A stretch of DNA of 64,000 nucleotides from Arthrobacter woluwensis (GCF_900105345.1 NZ_FNSN01000003.1:1984001-2048000); one strand, 5' to 3'. Counted from the first letter of the stretch, positions 51,501 through 62,840 are shown. The notes: generated by a model not told the origin, from the letters alone. Made by a program: numbers and translations.

Positions 51501-51950
51501 CGCATCGCGTGGTGCCCCCAGGAATCGCACGTGTTCGACTCGACCGTCCGCGGCAATCTGGCTCTGGCGCGTTCCCGGGCCGACTCTGCCGGTGAGGATG
51601 CGCTGTGGGCGAGCCTCGAACGGGTGGGTCTCGCCGAGGCGGTCCGGAGCATGCCGGACGGTCTCGACACGCGCATCGGGCCGGGCGGCAGCTTCCTGTC
51701 CGGCGGCCAGCGGCAGCGTCTTGCCGTCGCGAGGACGCTCCTGGCCGGGGCAAACGTGCTGCTGCTCGACGAACCGACGGCGCATCTGGACGCGGAAGCG
51801 GCGGATGCGCTCCTGGGAGACCTCGTCACGTCGCTGGAGGGGGAGACCTTGGTGGTCGTCTCACACCGGGACGAGGACCTGTCGCGCCTTCCGGGGCGGC
51901 TGGACCTCGGGGCCAGGGAACCCGTGGGCGGCTCGACGCGCCACCCCTGA
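48555..51950 (+). CDS. cydDC: fused CydDC ABC transporter for cytochrome bd assembly
   Basis: This 1131-residue protein joins CydD (about 1-560) and CydC (about 575-1131) in one chain. Each half has a six-helix ABC membrane domain and an ATPase. The first shows Walker A GPSGCGKSTLLSAL, signature LSPGEQRRVALARA and VLLVDEPTAHLD. The second shows GPSGSGKSTLLAALLG, LSGGQRQRLAVART and LLLDEPTAHLD. E. coli CydDC acts in heme-linked thiol/cysteine homeostasis needed to assemble bd oxidase. The fusion occurs in many actinobacteria. The start is ATG at 48555, 3 bases after cydB. Confidence 0.95.
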   Translation: MARTRKSPFPPGPKGPVYVMGLLGAVNALGLVLLAQALAGGIALLAAGRAADAGALVPLVGGGALGALLRAASAWGQSVAARAAVVEVKEGLRTRLLAALLGGRRPAGSTGRGADALLATRRLDELDRYYTEFLPSLVNCATVPLLVGTRILLSDWLSALIIVLTIPLVPLFMILIGRHSQESLLKAYRSLDVLSSHLVELARGLPVLLGLGRSKEQRSALEAVGEQHRRESMATLRTAFLSALALELIATISVALVAVTIGVRLVHGQMPLEAGLIALILAPECYQALRSMGAAYHASEDGKLALEAVDEVLEAPEPRRLQVESVASLTGPGLGLEGLAVTFPTRGITLGPVTVTLRPGTITALTGPSGCGKSTLLSALAGTLEPGAESVGTVLRLREASPEASRPEEADGLAVAYAPQHPEFLEERVREELDFWAGERATPDLLERSARLAAADDLLDLRIADLSPGEQRRVALARAFLLAELGAEVLLVDEPTAHLDPVRAATVRDSLRELSGVLPVLLVSHEPVTLALADESVPVRGGLAQPSDGQVVMRAAASIADIDGGAPASAGSHADDADGRPSPVVPLPSRASASLLSGSGWRLVRAAALGVLAQLFSVALAALSGWLIVRASSQPPILYLMAAIVGVRFFGIGRAVLRYCDRLVMHDAVFRVTTSLRSRVWEGLSGRALGIRRVMQGGNVLDTVVADVDEYRDILPRVLAPRWIAVGTAVLAVVATAVVLPAALPVTLLVSVIGLFVAPAVAVRADRRSSRAVLESKSALLHWVASALQSWKDVRGNGLGARVVEQAGRLSGAMVRAARRAAWAEGSGLALSVAACAAGAAAVVVQSVALGTGQELAERTAVVAFMLLALQEPFQAHLSASRLKPALRRLEERLTAATAPEPVRESRGTRVVEPAAKPSGLSFEDLSVAWPDSDAVFTGLSGAAAPGRSLGISGPSGSGKSTLLAALLGFMPPLEGTITVHGRIAWCPQESHVFDSTVRGNLALARSRADSAGEDALWASLERVGLAEAVRSMPDGLDTRIGPGGSFLSGGQRQRLAVARTLLAGANVLLLDEPTAHLDAEAADALLGDLVTSLEGETLVVVSHRDEDLSRLPGRLDLGAREPVGGSTRHP

Positions 51951-51992
51951 CGGTGAGGGCGCCACCAGGCGCTCCCGGGATACGCTGGCACG

Positions 51993-52964
51993 ATGACTGA
52001 GGAATTCGGGGGACTCCTGGTCCGGGCACCGCTGCGGAACGACATACCGGCCTGGGCGGAGCTCGTGGCGCGGATCGCCGAGGCGGAGCGGCACACGTGG
52101 TTCGAGAAGGTGGAGGACCTGGAGACGTTCTACGAGCTGCACGACGCGGCCTCGGACGCCGTCCTGGCCTTCGACCACGACGGCGTGCCCCGCGCCCACG
52201 GCCGGCTCACCGCTGTAGGGGACGGCGCCGTCGTGCGCACCGAAGGCGGCGTGGATCCCGCCTGGCTGCGACGTGGCATCGGGAGGCATGTTCTCCGCTG
52301 GCAGCAGGAGCGGGCCGGGCGCCTCGCCGCGGAGCGCGGGCTGCCCGGCGTGGCTCTCCGGGCGCAGCATGAGGACCATGTCCAGGGACCCGCGAGGCTG
52401 TTCGACTCCGAAGGCTTCGAGATCGTGCGCTGGTTCAACGAGATGCACCGGGGCCTGGACGGACTGCCTCCGGCCCGCCCGATCACGCCGGGCTACGAGC
52501 TCCTGGAATGGACGACGGACCTGGACGAGCAGACCCGCCTCCTGCACAACCTCGCCTTCGCCGGCCACTGGGGGAGCGCACCCCGGACCGAGGAGTCCTG
52601 GGCCCGCCGCGTAGGCAACCCCGAGGTCCGGAGGGACTGGAGCTTCGTGGTGCGCGAGACGTCCACCGGGTCGCCCGTGGCGTACCACCTGGGCAGCCAC
52701 GACCCGGAGATCGAGCGGCTGCACGGCCGGGCGGAGGGTTACACCGAGCTGATCGGCGTGCACCCCGGCCATCGGGGCCGGGGGCTCGCCCGGCATCTGC
52801 TCGAGGAGGCACTGCGGCGCTATGCGGCGGACGGCATGTCCACCGCGGCGCTCGACATGGACTCCGGCAACGGCACCGGAGCCCTGGCACTGTATGAGGG
52901 CCTCGGCTACCGCGTGGTGAATCGGGCCCCCGTCTGGGAGAAGACGATCCCCGCTACGCCGTGA
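51993..52964 (+). CDS. tandem GNAT-domain acetyltransferase (MshD-like architecture)
   Basis: This 323-residue protein has two GNAT folds. The N-terminal one (about residues 10-155) has a degenerate acetyl-CoA loop (LRRGIGRHVL). The C-terminal one (about 170-320) has a clear Q/R-x-x-G-x-G/A loop (HRGRGLARHLLEEAL) and ALDMDSGNGTGALALYEGLGY. This resembles mycothiol synthase MshD, but the key identity is not established and the usual mshD context is absent. It follows the cyd operon after 42 bases, and its end overlaps the convergent DinB gene by 11 bases. Confidence 0.85.
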   Translation: MTEEFGGLLVRAPLRNDIPAWAELVARIAEAERHTWFEKVEDLETFYELHDAASDAVLAFDHDGVPRAHGRLTAVGDGAVVRTEGGVDPAWLRRGIGRHVLRWQQERAGRLAAERGLPGVALRAQHEDHVQGPARLFDSEGFEIVRWFNEMHRGLDGLPPARPITPGYELLEWTTDLDEQTRLLHNLAFAGHWGSAPRTEESWARRVGNPEVRRDWSFVVRETSTGSPVAYHLGSHDPEIERLHGRAEGYTELIGVHPGHRGRGLARHLLEEALRRYAADGMSTAALDMDSGNGTGALALYEGLGYRVVNRAPVWEKTIPATP

Positions 52965-53472
52965 CGTCGTGCAGGTGGTGCACCACGTCGTGGAGGAAGT
53001 AGCTGGAAAGCGAAGCCACCGTGAACTCTGAGCCGTTGCTGCGCAGCCCGCGGTGACCGAGCAGCTCGCCGGGCACCTCGTCGAACGCCCGGGCGGTGAG
53101 TTCGGTCTCCTCGGCGACCTGGTGCGCGACACGCCGGGGGCTCTCCTGGCGGTATTCCTTCGCCACCGCAGTGGCGTCCTGATCCCAATTCGCGAACTCC
53201 ACGCCGTCACGGCCGAGCATGAGGTGCAGGCGCTCCCGGAACAGCTCCAGCACGTCCCGCACATGGGCGGCGTACTCGAGAGGTGACCAGGTGGACTCGT
53301 CCGGACGGACCGTGACGTCGGGCCGGGCCAGCACGGCCTCCCAGCGGGCCGGATGGGTCCGGATCTCCCGTGCCACGTCCGCGGGCGTGATGTCCGCGGG
53401 GTCGAAGCCGCATTCGGGGCAGACCTTCTCGATCACCCAGGTCCAGTCCTTCACATCCGGTTCAATCGCCAT
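52954..53472 (-). CDS. DinB-family protein
   Basis: This 172-residue four-helix-bundle protein has the DinB/YfiT-type metal triad: histidines in EYAAHVRDVL (about residue 68) and YFLHDVVHHLHDV near the C-terminus. Members include thiol-dependent S-transferases (bacillithiol, mycothiol) and uncharacterised proteins. A neighbouring MshD-like GNAT is suggestive of thiol chemistry, but this is a weak hint. ATG at 53472 gives MAIEPDVKDWTW. A cysteine pair (CPEC, about 18-21) is present. Confidence 0.85.
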   Translation of the reverse strand: MAIEPDVKDWTWVIEKVCPECGFDPADITPADVAREIRTHPARWEAVLARPDVTVRPDESTWSPLEYAAHVRDVLELFRERLHLMLGRDGVEFANWDQDATAVAKEYRQESPRRVAHQVAEETELTARAFDEVPGELLGHRGLRSNGSEFTVASLSSYFLHDVVHHLHDVTA

Positions 53473-53537
53473 GGGTCCAGCATAGTCAGCGGGTCGTGAA
53501 AGGGCCGACCCGCCGGCCGGGGCGGAGACCCGCGGTC

Positions 53538-56018
<2,481 letters not shown>

Positions 56019-56085
56019 GGATTTACGAAAGACCTCGTGGTGTGCTGCGGCGCGCCCCGGTGGCGCGACGACTACTCTAAAGCTT

Positions 56086-58803
56086 ATGGCGCGCGCGGCT
56101 GAACTTGCTGGATATCCGGACTACTGGGAGGCCGATGTCGTGCTGCGGGACGGAGGCACCGGTCACATCCGGCCCATCGCCCCGTCCGACGCCGAGGCGG
56201 TGCAGGCCTTCCACCAGGCCCAGTCACAGTCCTCCATCTATCTGCGCTTCTTCAGCTACAAGGCCAAACTCAGCCGCACGGAGCTCAAACGCTTCACCGA
56301 GGTGGACCACCGGGACCGCGTCGCCCTCGTGATCACGATCGCCGGGGAGATCGTCGGCATCGCCCGGTACGACCGGCTGGACGGGACCCGCGAAGCAGAG
56401 GTGGCCTTCAACATCTCGGACCGGCACCAGGGCCGGGGGCTCGGTTCGATCCTCCTGGAACACCTGGCTGCGGCCGCCCTGGAGAACGGCATCCGGCGGT
56501 TCACGGCGGAGGTCCTGCCGGAGAACCGGAAGATGCTCAGCGTGTTCGCCGATGCCGGGTACGAGGTGCAGCGGCAGCTCGAGGACGGGGTGATCCTGGT
56601 CGGTTTCGACATCGACCCCACCGTGAAATCCCGCGCCGTCATGGAGTCCCGCGAGCACCGTGCGGAGGCCCGCAGCGTGCAGGAACTCCTGGCGCCGGCT
56701 TCGGTCGCGGTCATCGGCGCGAGCCGCCACTGGGGCAAGATCGGCCACGAGATCATGCACCATCTGCTCGAGGGCGGGTTCACCGGGACGGTCTACGCGG
56801 TCAATCCCTCCGCGCTGGAGGTGGGCGGCGGGCTGAGCTACGGCACCATCACCGAGGTCCCGGGTCCCGTGGATCTGGCCGTCATCGCGGTGCCCTACGA
56901 CGAGCTGCCCGGCGTCGTGGCCGAATGCGGCGCCGCCGGGGTGCGGGGCGTGCTGATCATCACCGCCGGCTTCGCGGACGACGGCGAGCGGGGCCTCGCG
57001 CGCCAGAACGAGATCGTGCGCCAGGCCCGGGCCGCGGGCATGCGCGTGATCGGTCCGGCGTCCCTGGGGCTCATCAACAGCGATCCCGCCGTGGCCCTGA
57101 ACGTCTCGATGGCGCCGGGCATGCCGGCGCCGGGTGGGCTCGGGCTGTTCAGCCAGTCCGCCGCCGTCGGGATCTCGCTTTATGCCACGGCTCAGCGGCG
57201 CGCGGTCGGCATCTCCAGCTTCGTCTCCGCGGGGAACCGCGCCGACGTGTCAGGGAACGACGTCATGCAGTACTGGGAGGACGACCCTCGCACCCGCGCC
57301 GTGGGGCTTTTCCTGGAGTCGTTCGGCAATCCCCGCAAGTTCTCGCGGATCGCGCGCCGCCTGGCCCGGAGCAAACCGGTGATCGTGGCGAAACCGGAGA
57401 CCATCGGCCTCCGGCTGCCGCCCGGCCATGCGGTCCGCACCACGCAGGCGCCTGCCCGGGCGCTGGACGCCATGCTGCGGCAGGCCGGGGTCATCCGGGT
57501 GGGCACGATGGAGGAGCTGCTGGATGTCGCGCAGCTGGTCGAGGCTCAGCCCTTGCCCCGCGGCGGCCGCGTGGGGATCCTCTCCAACTCGCTGAACCTG
57601 GCCAGGATCGTGGCCGACACCGCGGAAGGCCATGGTCTGGTGGTCGGGGCCGTGCAGGGCGCCCTCTCGCTCGACGGCGGGCAGTCCGTGGCGCTGGCCC
57701 GGCTGCGGCGCGAGATCGGCGCCCTCCAGGAGGACGTGGGGGTGGACAGCATCGTGGTGACGCTTCTGCCTTCGCTCGGCCTGGAGCATGACGCGCTCGT
57801 GGACGGGCTCGCGGCCCTGGCCCGCGAGAGTGACAAGCCGCTCGTGGCGGTCTTCCCCGGGAATTTCGATCCGGCCCAGCGGGAGAGCGGGGTGCTTGGA
57901 GGCGCGCCCGACGGGCAGCGTGGCCTGCCCGCGTTCGAAAGCCCCGGGGCTGCGCTGGCCGCCGTGGCCGCCGTCGCGGGCTATGTGAGCTGGCGGGACC
58001 GGGAGCTCTCCGCCGAGTCCGCCCCGGACATGACGGGCGACCTCGCGTCCCGGGAACCGCGGGAACAGGCCGCCGCTCTGCTCGCGGAGTGGCTGCGGCC
58101 GGTGCGGGGCCCGCAGCTCGTGGCCCTCGACCAGGACCGTCTGGAGTCGCTGCTGGGCTGCTACGGGATCCAGGTCCTCCCGTCACGGCCGTTCAGCACG
58201 GTGGCGGAGGCGCAGGAGGCGGCGGACGAGCTCGGGTGGCCGGTGGCGCTGAAGACCCTCAGCCCTGCCTTGCGGCATCGCCTCGACCTCGGAGGGGTGC
58301 GCCTCAACATCCAGGACCGTGAGTCGCTCGCGCGCAATGTCGAGCAGATGAAGGACGTGCTGGCCGTCTACGGAGCCACGGATCTCGAAGTCCAGTCCAT
58401 GGCCGGGGTGGGCCAGGCCTGCACGCTCCGCGCGATCGAGGACCCGTTGCTCGGACCCGTGGTGGCGTACGGGCTGGCCGGCGACGCGGTCAAGCTGCTG
58501 GACGACTGGGCCTACCGGGTCCCGCCGCTCAGCGAGGAGGAGGCGCGCGAATTCGTGCACGCCCCCAAGGCGGCGGTGAAACTGACCGGCTACGAGGGTC
58601 TGCCGCCGATGGACACGTCGGCACTGGCCGACCTCCTCTTCACGGTCGCCGAGCTGAAGGACAACCATCCGGAGATCGCCCTGCTGGAGTTCACCCCGGT
58701 GCTCGTCGGCCAGCACGGTCTGACGGTGCTCTCGGTCACCGTGCACATCGCCAATGCGGCGCAGCGCACCGACAGCGCGCGGAGGGCTCTGCGCAATCAG
58801 TGA
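56086..58803 (+). CDS. GNAT acetyltransferase fused to an ADP-forming acyl-CoA synthetase-like protein (Pat-like)
   Basis: This 905-residue protein has an N-terminal GNAT domain (about 20-170, with RHQGRGLGSILLEHL), then a CoA-binding/succinyl-CoA-ligase-like region (about 200-660) and an ATP-grasp region (about 670-890). Enteric Pat protein lysine acetyltransferase has the opposite order. The H-A-V-R-T-T-Q-A-P stretch near 450 holds a histidine at the phospho-His position. It may acetylate lysines or regulate metabolic enzymes in response to acetyl-CoA. ATG at 56086 is used; the frame upstream overlaps parC. Confidence 0.87.
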   Translation: MARAAELAGYPDYWEADVVLRDGGTGHIRPIAPSDAEAVQAFHQAQSQSSIYLRFFSYKAKLSRTELKRFTEVDHRDRVALVITIAGEIVGIARYDRLDGTREAEVAFNISDRHQGRGLGSILLEHLAAAALENGIRRFTAEVLPENRKMLSVFADAGYEVQRQLEDGVILVGFDIDPTVKSRAVMESREHRAEARSVQELLAPASVAVIGASRHWGKIGHEIMHHLLEGGFTGTVYAVNPSALEVGGGLSYGTITEVPGPVDLAVIAVPYDELPGVVAECGAAGVRGVLIITAGFADDGERGLARQNEIVRQARAAGMRVIGPASLGLINSDPAVALNVSMAPGMPAPGGLGLFSQSAAVGISLYATAQRRAVGISSFVSAGNRADVSGNDVMQYWEDDPRTRAVGLFLESFGNPRKFSRIARRLARSKPVIVAKPETIGLRLPPGHAVRTTQAPARALDAMLRQAGVIRVGTMEELLDVAQLVEAQPLPRGGRVGILSNSLNLARIVADTAEGHGLVVGAVQGALSLDGGQSVALARLRREIGALQEDVGVDSIVVTLLPSLGLEHDALVDGLAALARESDKPLVAVFPGNFDPAQRESGVLGGAPDGQRGLPAFESPGAALAAVAAVAGYVSWRDRELSAESAPDMTGDLASREPREQAAALLAEWLRPVRGPQLVALDQDRLESLLGCYGIQVLPSRPFSTVAEAQEAADELGWPVALKTLSPALRHRLDLGGVRLNIQDRESLARNVEQMKDVLAVYGATDLEVQSMAGVGQACTLRAIEDPLLGPVVAYGLAGDAVKLLDDWAYRVPPLSEEEAREFVHAPKAAVKLTGYEGLPPMDTSALADLLFTVAELKDNHPEIALLEFTPVLVGQHGLTVLSVTVHIANAAQRTDSARRALRNQ

Positions 58804-58884
58804 GCGACGCCGGGTGGCGGTCCGCCGCCGTCGTGCGGGAGATGCATTCGCGTGGACCCGTCGGCTCATGGGAAAATGGATCCC

Positions 58885-59619
58885 ATGAGCCAGCCCAGCA
58901 GCGCCTCGAAAGCACATCCCATGAGTGATCTCCGGGCCGCCGTGGACCGGGCGGGTTTCTATCCGCGACTGGTCATGGACGTCATCCAGGACGCATTGGA
59001 CGGCCAGGTCCCGCTCCAGCAGCTCGTCCACCTCGAGACCCATTTCGACCGCGCCGAAGTGCGCCGTCACGTCACCGCGCTCGTCCTCACCCACGACGTC
59101 CTCGTGGTGGTCCATGTGGACGATCACCAGCTCGATGACAAGGGGGAGCAGGTCATGGCGCAGGTCTCCACCGAGACCGTGCCGCTCCACCAGATCCGCA
59201 GTGTGGTGCTCGGCTTCGTGTACGCCCAGCCGCAGGAGTACAGCGGCAAGGAACAGCCGCGCGAGCTGACCCTGTCCATCGCCTGGTCCGGTGGACGGCG
59301 CCTCGATCTGATGCCCGCCACGTGCGGCGATCCGCAGTGCGAGGCCGACCATGGCCTCAACGGCACGAGCAGCGCTGAGGACATCGTGCTGCGCGTGAGC
59401 GCCGAGGCGGACGGACCCAAGTCCCTCAAGCAGGCCCGCCAGTTCGCGCATTCGCTGCGTTCCGCGAGCACCGGCCAGCGGGTGGGCGACCTTCCGGAGA
59501 CCCCGACCGCCCCCGCTCTGCGCGGCGAGGCGGCCCCGCACGCGCCCGTCCGGAAGCCGGCCCGCGGCCTCGCGGCGCTCTCCGGCCGCCTCGGCTCGCG
59601 CAGCAGCCACCGCCAGTGA
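58885..59619 (+). CDS. DUF5998 family protein
   Basis: This protein has 244 residues if ATG 58885 is used. In-frame ATGs at 58876 and 58921 are alternatives, and the conserved AGFYPRLVMDVIQDAL begins soon after. A long core (about 30-180) is followed by a low-complexity C-terminus. The family is actinobacterial and of unknown function. Its stop overlaps the GTG of the next gene (GTGA), so the two are coupled. No catalytic motif is evident. Confidence 0.8.
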   Translation: MSQPSSASKAHPMSDLRAAVDRAGFYPRLVMDVIQDALDGQVPLQQLVHLETHFDRAEVRRHVTALVLTHDVLVVVHVDDHQLDDKGEQVMAQVSTETVPLHQIRSVVLGFVYAQPQEYSGKEQPRELTLSIAWSGGRRLDLMPATCGDPQCEADHGLNGTSSAEDIVLRVSAEADGPKSLKQARQFAHSLRSASTGQRVGDLPETPTAPALRGEAAPHAPVRKPARGLAALSGRLGSRSSHRQ

Positions 59620-60821
59620 CGGACGCGACGACGACGGCGCCGCCCCAGGTCCCGGCGTACGGCCGCCGCAGCATCGCCGACCTTCTCAGCAGCGCGGCTT
59701 CCGCGGCGGGCGCCACCACGCTGCCCAACACGCTGAAGATCCCGGCGTCGAACCGCGTCTGCCTCGTCCTGGTCGACGGGATGGGCGCCCAGGTGCTCAA
59801 GCGGTACGCGGCCCATGTGCCCTTCATGAGGTCCCTGATCCAGGCCGGAGGCGACTCCGGTCTCCCCGTGCGCCTCGACGCGGCCTTCCCCACCACGACG
59901 GCCAGCTCCCTCGCCAGCCTCGGCACGGGAGCACCTCCCGGGCAGCACGGCATGGTCGGCTACGACGTGCTGGACCCGGACCAGGGCAAGGTCGTCAACC
60001 AGCTCGGCAACTGGGACGCCGGGGTGGATCCCGCCCGCTGGCAGCCGTTGCCGACCGTGTTCGAGCGGGCCTCCGCCCACGTCCCCGTGCACACCGTCAG
60101 CATTCCGCGCTTCGCGTCCTCGTCCATGACCCATGCCGCGCTGCGCGGGACCGAGTTCCACGGTTCCGGGACGCTGGCGGGCCGGATCGGCGCGGCCGTG
60201 GACATCCTGCAGAAGCCGGGCCTGGTGTACTTCTATCTCAATGATGTGGACAAAGCCGGCCACAAGTACGGCGTGGACTCCGCGGAGTTCCTGGCCGCGC
60301 TCGAGGAGGTGGACTTCACCCTCCGGCAGCTGTCGACGCGGCTTCCGCAGGACACCCGCGTGCTGGTGTCTGCGGACCATGGCATGGTGGATGTCCCGAA
60401 GAGTGGCCGCATCGACTTCTCGGCCGTCCCGGAGCTCATCGACGGGGTCCGGCACACCGCCGGAGAACCACGGATGCTGCATCTGCACCTGGAGGAGGGC
60501 GGGGATCCCGCCTCTCTGCGGCGGGCGTGGGAATCACGCTTCGGTGACCGGATCTGGGTGCTGGAGAAGGACCAGGCGGTCCGTGACGGATATTTCGGGC
60601 CGGTCCGTGAGGAAGTGCGGCCGAGGATCGGTGATGTGCTGATCCTGGCTCGAGAAGAAGTCGCGTTCTTCGATCTCCGCAGGGTCAGGCCCGAGGCCAT
60701 GGAGATGATCGGTCAGCACGGCTCGCTGACCAGGGCCGAACGGGAGGTGCCCCTGCTCAGTTTCCTGGCGAACGGGCCCAAGGCCGGGAGCCGCAGCGGG
60801 ACGGGCCGCCGCCGGTCCTGA
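59616..60821 (+). CDS. alkaline phosphatase superfamily protein (nucleotide pyrophosphatase/phosphodiesterase-like)
   Basis: This 401-residue metal enzyme of the alkaline phosphatase fold has VLVDGMGAQ (metal Asp, about residue 50), a catalytic Thr in FPTTTASSLASLGTG (about 90) and SADHGMVD (about 252). Such proteins cleave phosphodiester or phosphate bonds in nucleotides or lipids. The start is GTG at 59616, overlapping the DUF5998 stop. The substrate is not known. Confidence 0.88.
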   Translation: MTDATTTAPPQVPAYGRRSIADLLSSAASAAGATTLPNTLKIPASNRVCLVLVDGMGAQVLKRYAAHVPFMRSLIQAGGDSGLPVRLDAAFPTTTASSLASLGTGAPPGQHGMVGYDVLDPDQGKVVNQLGNWDAGVDPARWQPLPTVFERASAHVPVHTVSIPRFASSSMTHAALRGTEFHGSGTLAGRIGAAVDILQKPGLVYFYLNDVDKAGHKYGVDSAEFLAALEEVDFTLRQLSTRLPQDTRVLVSADHGMVDVPKSGRIDFSAVPELIDGVRHTAGEPRMLHLHLEEGGDPASLRRAWESRFGDRIWVLEKDQAVRDGYFGPVREEVRPRIGDVLILAREEVAFFDLRRVRPEAMEMIGQHGSLTRAEREVPLLSFLANGPKAGSRSGTGRRRS

Positions 60822-60844
60822 CAGGCCCGGTTCGGACGAGCCGT

Positions 60845-60868
60845 CGCGGCCGGTGGTGGCCGGCCGCG
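60845..60868. terminator. bidirectional terminator hairpin
   Basis: Perfect 9-base arms (CGCGGCCGG / CCGGCCGCG) with a 6-base loop lie between the phosphodiesterase-like gene and the convergent sepH. Confidence 0.5.
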
Positions 60869-60881
60869 TCACGGTCTGTCG

Positions 60882-62234
60882 TCAGTTGTCGCCCTTGGTC
60901 CCGAAGACGATCTCGTCCCAGCTGGGCACGCTGCGCCTCTTGGCAGGCTTCTCCGGGGTCTTGCTGTCCGAGTCGGCATCGTCCTTCGCGGAACGCGCGC
61001 CCTTGGGGGACTCGTCGTCCCGGCGGGCGTCCTCCTCACGCTGACGCCGTTCGGCCTCGGCACGTGCGAAGTCCTCGGGATCCTTGTGGAAGCTTGCGCC
61101 CCGCAGGACGGAACGCTGCCGCAGAGGGGCGCGTTCGCCGGCCTCTGCCTCCTCCTCCGTGGCGTTGGCGAAGATCTCGTCGGCGAGGCTCGGGCCGCCC
61201 TTACGGCCGCCGCGTTCCGCCGGGGGCACGACACGGATCTCGCGGGTGTGCGTGCTCACGCCGTCCGACAGGGAGATGCCGTCGTCCTCGTGCTCCTCCT
61301 CCTCGGGAAGGGCCAGGCGGAGACGAGGGGCCTCCGCGGCCGGGGTGTCGTCCTCCTCCTCATCCACCTCGGAAGGGCGGGGATGTGCGGCGGGAATTCC
61401 TTGGGAGAGCAGGAGCGCGAGGGTGTCGTCGCTGTCCTCGTCGACGCCGAGGCGCTGACCGCGCCGGGAGTTCAGGAGGTCGACCAGGCTTTCGGAGTCG
61501 CTCAGGAGGTCGTCGGACGCGGGCTGCTCGACGGCGTCGGCCTCCACGTCGAACGGGTGATCCCGGACGGCGGAGAGACGGCGGCTGCCCCACGGGCTGT
61601 CCACGTGGAGCGGAAGGGGTTCGAGTTCGCTGAGGTGCTGCGCCCAGCGATTGGCGTTCTGCAGCGTCTTCGTCAGCGGCGAGTAGGTCCAGCGGGCCGG
61701 AGGCTCCTCGCCGAGCTGACTGCCGAGCGACTCAGGGATGTCGAAGTCCGCCGTGACCTCCCAGAGGCCGTGGGCCACCTTCTTGGAATCCCAGCTCAGG
61801 CCGTCGACCGGGACGCCGAGCTGCTTGAGGCGGTGTTCGACCATCTCGCCCAGGAACGCGCGGTCCTGACCGAAAGCGCTGCGGTAGCCCTCGCCGTCGT
61901 CCAGGTGTCCCGGAACCTCGACGCCGCGAGCCTGATCTGCCACGTGCGCGCGTTCGGCCAGCACGGGGCCCTCGTAGCGTTCCACGCTGGCCAGGGGCAG
62001 ACCGGATTCCTCGGCGACCTCGGCCGCGGTGGCGCCGGCCCGGATGCGGGCCTGGATGTCGCGGGGACTGAGGCTGGGGGTGGAACCGCTCCGTGCGCTG
62101 GGCCGGGCGGCCGCGCGGGAGATGGCGCGGCGCAGCGCCTCATCGAGAGGAAGCTCGTAGCGTTCTCCGCTGGAGTCGCTGAGCAAGAGGCGATCACCGT
62201 CGTCGTGAACTCCGAGAAGCCGCAGCTCCTGCAT
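60882..62234 (-). CDS. sepH: septation protein SepH
   Basis: SepH binds FtsZ and promotes Z-ring formation in Streptomyces and mycobacteria. This 450-residue protein has the N-terminal DUF3071 region (about 1-170, MQELRLLGVHDDGDRLLLSD), an acidic disordered middle and a conserved C-terminal motif RSVPSWDEIVFGTK. That order matches SepH. The helix-turn-helix-like part at about 55-90 is part of the known domain. The start is ATG at 62234. Confidence 0.93.
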   Translation of the reverse strand: MQELRLLGVHDDGDRLLLSDSSGERYELPLDEALRRAISRAAARPSARSGSTPSLSPRDIQARIRAGATAAEVAEESGLPLASVERYEGPVLAERAHVADQARGVEVPGHLDDGEGYRSAFGQDRAFLGEMVEHRLKQLGVPVDGLSWDSKKVAHGLWEVTADFDIPESLGSQLGEEPPARWTYSPLTKTLQNANRWAQHLSELEPLPLHVDSPWGSRRLSAVRDHPFDVEADAVEQPASDDLLSDSESLVDLLNSRRGQRLGVDEDSDDTLALLLSQGIPAAHPRPSEVDEEEDDTPAAEAPRLRLALPEEEEHEDDGISLSDGVSTHTREIRVVPPAERGGRKGGPSLADEIFANATEEEAEAGERAPLRQRSVLRGASFHKDPEDFARAEAERRQREEDARRDDESPKGARSAKDDADSDSKTPEKPAKRRSVPSWDEIVFGTKGDN

Positions 62235-62481
62235 GCTGATACCTCCATGTGTGCGTTGCCGTCAATCGAAACTCTGCCATCTCCGGGGCGGCATCGGGGT
62301 CAGCTTCGAGGGCGTGCCGCGAAATTTCCCCCGTATTGACTGGCTTTAAGGCCGGATCTCCGCCAGAATCGGGCGCGTGCTCCGGCTCGGGCACAAAATC
62401 GGCTCTCTCGACGTTGACGCTGTAGTTCCTGGCCACTCGAGGGTGGCTTCCCGATTTCTCATAAGGGGGAAACAACACCAC

Positions 62482-62784
62482 ATGGCCACCGATTACGATG
62501 CGCCCCGCAAGACCGAGGAAGACCGGGCGAACGAGTCCCTGGAAGCCTTGAAGACCACGCACCGTGCGGACGGCACCTCTGCCGTGGTGGACGAGGATGA
62601 GGCGGACCTCGCCGATTCCTTCGAATTGCCCGGGGCGGATCTGTCCCACGAAGAGCTCCAGGTGACCGTCCTTCCGGAGCAGTCGGACGAGTTCACCTGC
62701 GCCTCCTGTTTCCTGGTGCGGCATCGCTCCCAGATCGCCCGGGAAAAGGGCGGACTGGCGTACTGCGTCGACTGCGAAGGCTGA
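62482..62784 (+). CDS. DUF4193 family protein
   Basis: This 100-residue actinobacterial protein is acidic in its middle. It has two C-terminal cysteine pairs, CASC and CVDC, likely a zinc site. ATG at 62482 is supported by AAGGGGGA upstream. DUF4193 is conserved beside sepH and dut in actinobacteria; its function is unknown. It is divergent from sepH across a 247-base region in which I see no other gene. Confidence 0.9.
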   Translation: MATDYDAPRKTEEDRANESLEALKTTHRADGTSAVVDEDEADLADSFELPGADLSHEELQVTVLPEQSDEFTCASCFLVRHRSQIAREKGGLAYCVDCEG

Positions 62785-62840
62785 GACGCGGCGCGTCCGG
62801 CACGACGGCGCCCGGCCAGCGGGCGCCGGAATGCTCACCA

